This document shows positions 5,407 to 6,625 of a DNA stretch of 6,625 nucleotides, piece by piece. The notes under the pieces were generated by a model. It made no database searches, had not been told where the DNA came from, and saw only the letters and a program-made list of their open reading frames with translations. A program made the translations under genes and the position numbers. The first letter of the stretch is position 1, and each line of letters begins with the position of its first letter. Source of the stretch: Nitrospirota bacterium (GTDB lineage: Bacteria; Nitrospirota; Thermodesulfovibrionia; UBA6902; BMS3Bbin08); NCBI GenBank assembly GCA_016208845.1, contig JACQXH010000158.1, forward strand, positions 1 through 6,625, written 5' to 3'.

Positions 5407-6516
5407 ATGGAAGACAAAATCAGGTGGTGGGTTCCGCAGATCGGCGATCAAGAGGGAAAATATATAAAGCAGGTCCTGGATAAAAGTTTTCCGAACGAAG
5501 GCGAGCTTGCCGCATTGTTTGAGCAAAAAATATCAGGGCTGCTGCACTGCAAACATGCGGTGACCGTAACTAGCGGCACGTCGGCTTTATTTCTGTCATT
5601 GAAGGCCTTGGGTGTGAGAGCCAGTGATGAAGTCATAGTCCCTGATGTTACGTTCATCGCGACTGCCAATGCCGTAGAGATGTGCGGCGCGATACCAGTC
5701 CTCGTTGATGTGGACCCGCGAACGTTAACAATGGACCCTGAAGCATTTAAAAGGGCCATAACAGACAAGACCAAAGCAGTCATCGTTGTTCATGTCAGCG
5801 GCCGGGCCACGGACATGGAGTCCATTATCAGCATAGCTGAGAATCAAAACATTGCCGTAATAGAAGACGCAGCCGAGGCATTTATGTCAAAGCACAAGGA
5901 GAAATACTTGGGGACTTTCGGAGATGCAGGCTGTTTCTCCTTCTCAGCCCATAAGACCATTACTACAGGGCAGGGAGGTGTAGTCGTTACTAACAGCGGT
6001 GATACTCACATAAGACTGCTGGAGCTGAAAGACCACGGAAGGCGTGTCAGGGGAACGGGGGGCGACGACGTCCATAATGTGGTTGGTTATAATTTCAAAT
6101 TCACTGACCTTCAGGCTGCCGTAGGTCTTGGGCAGCTTGAATATCTGAACTCAAGACTGGAACGAATGAAGAAGACCTACTGCATGTATGCCGATATACT
6201 GAAAAATACAGTTGGAATTTCTTTATTTGATTTTGATATCAATGGCGGAGAGATACCTCAGTGGACGGACGCTATTGTAGAGGACCGTGATGGTCTGGAC
6301 CAATATCTCAGCTCCCGCAATATAGATTGCCGCAGATACTGGCACCCTGTTCACACGCAAAAGCCGTATATTCAAAGCGATCACAATTTCCCTAACAGCA
6401 CGCGGCTTTCTCCCATGGCGCTATGGCTTCCTTCTGCATTCACCCTGAGTGACGCAGACATACAAAGGGTTTCCGGCCATATGCTGGAGTTCATGAAAAA
6501 GAGGCGGACAATTTAA
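5407..6516 (+). CDS. DegT/DnrJ/EryC1/StrS family PLP-dependent sugar aminotransferase
   Basis: Pyridoxal-phosphate enzyme that transfers an amino group, usually from glutamate, to a keto-sugar nucleotide, making an aminodeoxy sugar for a surface polymer. With the ATG at 5407 it is 369 aa, typical of the family. In that numbering: VTSGTSALFL (55-64), which binds the cofactor phosphate; PDVTFIATANAV (79-90); EDAAEA (153-158); the Schiff-base lysine in FSFSAHKTITTGQGG (Lys183); GYNFKFTDLQAA (227-238); and late YWHPVHTQKPY (311-321). The usual GEGG after the lysine reads GQGG. Family members here include perosamine synthase-like and WbpE-like enzymes; which carbon is aminated cannot be told from sequence. 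The extension back to GTG 5341 would encode 22 basic, repeat-derived residues not seen in the family. Neighbours are a nucleotide-sugar dehydrogenase and a sugar epimerase/dehydratase, as expected for its substrate chain. Confidence 0.93.
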   Translation: MEDKIRWWVPQIGDQEGKYIKQVLDKSFPNEGELAALFEQKISGLLHCKHAVTVTSGTSALFLSLKALGVRASDEVIVPDVTFIATANAVEMCGAIPVLVDVDPRTLTMDPEAFKRAITDKTKAVIVVHVSGRATDMESIISIAENQNIAVIEDAAEAFMSKHKEKYLGTFGDAGCFSFSAHKTITTGQGGVVVTNSGDTHIRLLELKDHGRRVRGTGGDDVHNVVGYNFKFTDLQAAVGLGQLEYLNSRLERMKKTYCMYADILKNTVGISLFDFDINGGEIPQWTDAIVEDRDGLDQYLSSRNIDCRRYWHPVHTQKPYIQSDHNFPNSTRLSPMALWLPSAFTLSDADIQRVSGHMLEFMKKRRTI

Positions 6517-6572
6517 TTTGAAAATGAGAAGATTTAAATATTCCCTGTTTTTTAATATTGTGGATTATCCAA

Positions 6573-6625
6573 ATGAAAAATAAAACATACCTTGTAACAG
6601 GGGGCAGCGGGTTTATCGGCAGTGC
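6573..6625 (+). CDS. NAD-dependent sugar epimerase/dehydratase (extended SDR), 5' fragment
   Basis: Only 17 complete codons lie in the window: an N-terminus with TYLVTGGSGFIGS, the TGGxGFIG dinucleotide-binding motif that opens extended SDR enzymes such as UDP-glucose 4-epimerase, dTDP-glucose 4,6-dehydratase and UDP-glucuronate epimerase/decarboxylase. The exact reaction cannot be told. The ATG at 6573 lies 56 bp after the aminotransferase stop; the AT-rich spacer shows no clear promoter, terminator or ribosome binding site. An in-frame TTG at 6558 is an alternative start but less likely. It probably belongs to the same operon and would supply or convert a keto-sugar for the aminotransferase or dehydrogenase. 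Confidence 0.85.
   Translation, partial: MKNKTYLVTGGSGFIGS

Noticed and set aside
6517..6572. Terminator or promoter between aminotransferase and epimerase
   Set aside because: The 56-bp AT-rich gap has no clear dyad or -10/-35 pair.
6524..6583. 19-codon frame before the epimerase
   Set aside because: No good ribosome binding site, overlaps the epimerase start, and too short to support.
1..6625. PEP-CTERM substrate protein, CRISPR, tRNA or IS element
   Set aside because: No encoded protein ends in a sorting motif plus helix and basic tail; no regular spaced repeats, cloverleaf or transposase found.

Overview
This window looks like part of a bacterial surface- or exo-polysaccharide locus of the exosortase (PEP-CTERM) type. 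It holds two gene groups transcribed away from each other. The minus-strand group is a carbamoyltransferase (NodU/TobZ family) followed 6 bp later by an exosortase that runs off the left edge. The plus-strand group is a class I methyltransferase with an NPPF motif, a possible 37-codon mini-gene, a UDP-sugar/GDP-mannose-type 6-dehydrogenase, a DegT/DnrJ/EryC1-type sugar aminotransferase, and the first 17 codons of an NAD-dependent sugar epimerase/dehydratase cut by the right edge.

Organism: exosortase together with nucleotide-sugar enzymes points to a didermic environmental bacterium that makes exopolysaccharide and exports PEP-CTERM-like proteins. Base composition is moderate (mid-40s % GC by eye). 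The 9-bp repeats before the aminotransferase and the GC-rich hairpin in the divergent gap resemble intergenic repeats of environmental lineages such as Nitrospirota, Desulfobacterota or Omnitrophota. That is impression only, and the phylum cannot be fixed from this sequence.

Layout: 1-728 (-) partial exosortase with the catalytic Cys and Arg motifs present and the catalytic His beyond the edge. 735-2429 (-) carbamoyltransferase. 2430-2675 divergent intergenic region holding a perfect 12-bp palindrome, a spaced inverted repeat and a wobble-paired hairpin. 2676-3851 (+) methyltransferase. 3851-3964 (+) possible mini-gene in TGATG overlap, which also contains an extended -10 promoter. 3975-5297 (+) dehydrogenase. 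5298-5406 gap with degenerate 9-bp repeats. 5407-6516 (+) aminotransferase. 6573 to the end (+) epimerase start.

How the genes could work together (inference): the dehydrogenase makes a UDP-hexuronic acid (or equivalent), the aminotransferase makes an aminodeoxy sugar from a keto-sugar, and the epimerase/dehydratase supplies or interconverts the keto intermediate. The carbamoyltransferase may O-carbamoylate a sugar of the polymer. The methyltransferase could modify a sugar or protein, though its motif class more often acts on N atoms. The exosortase would process C-terminally tagged surface proteins made together with the polysaccharide. No PEP-CTERM substrate, glycosyltransferase or polymer exporter is present in the window. 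No RNA gene, CRISPR array, insertion sequence or convincing intrinsic terminator was seen.
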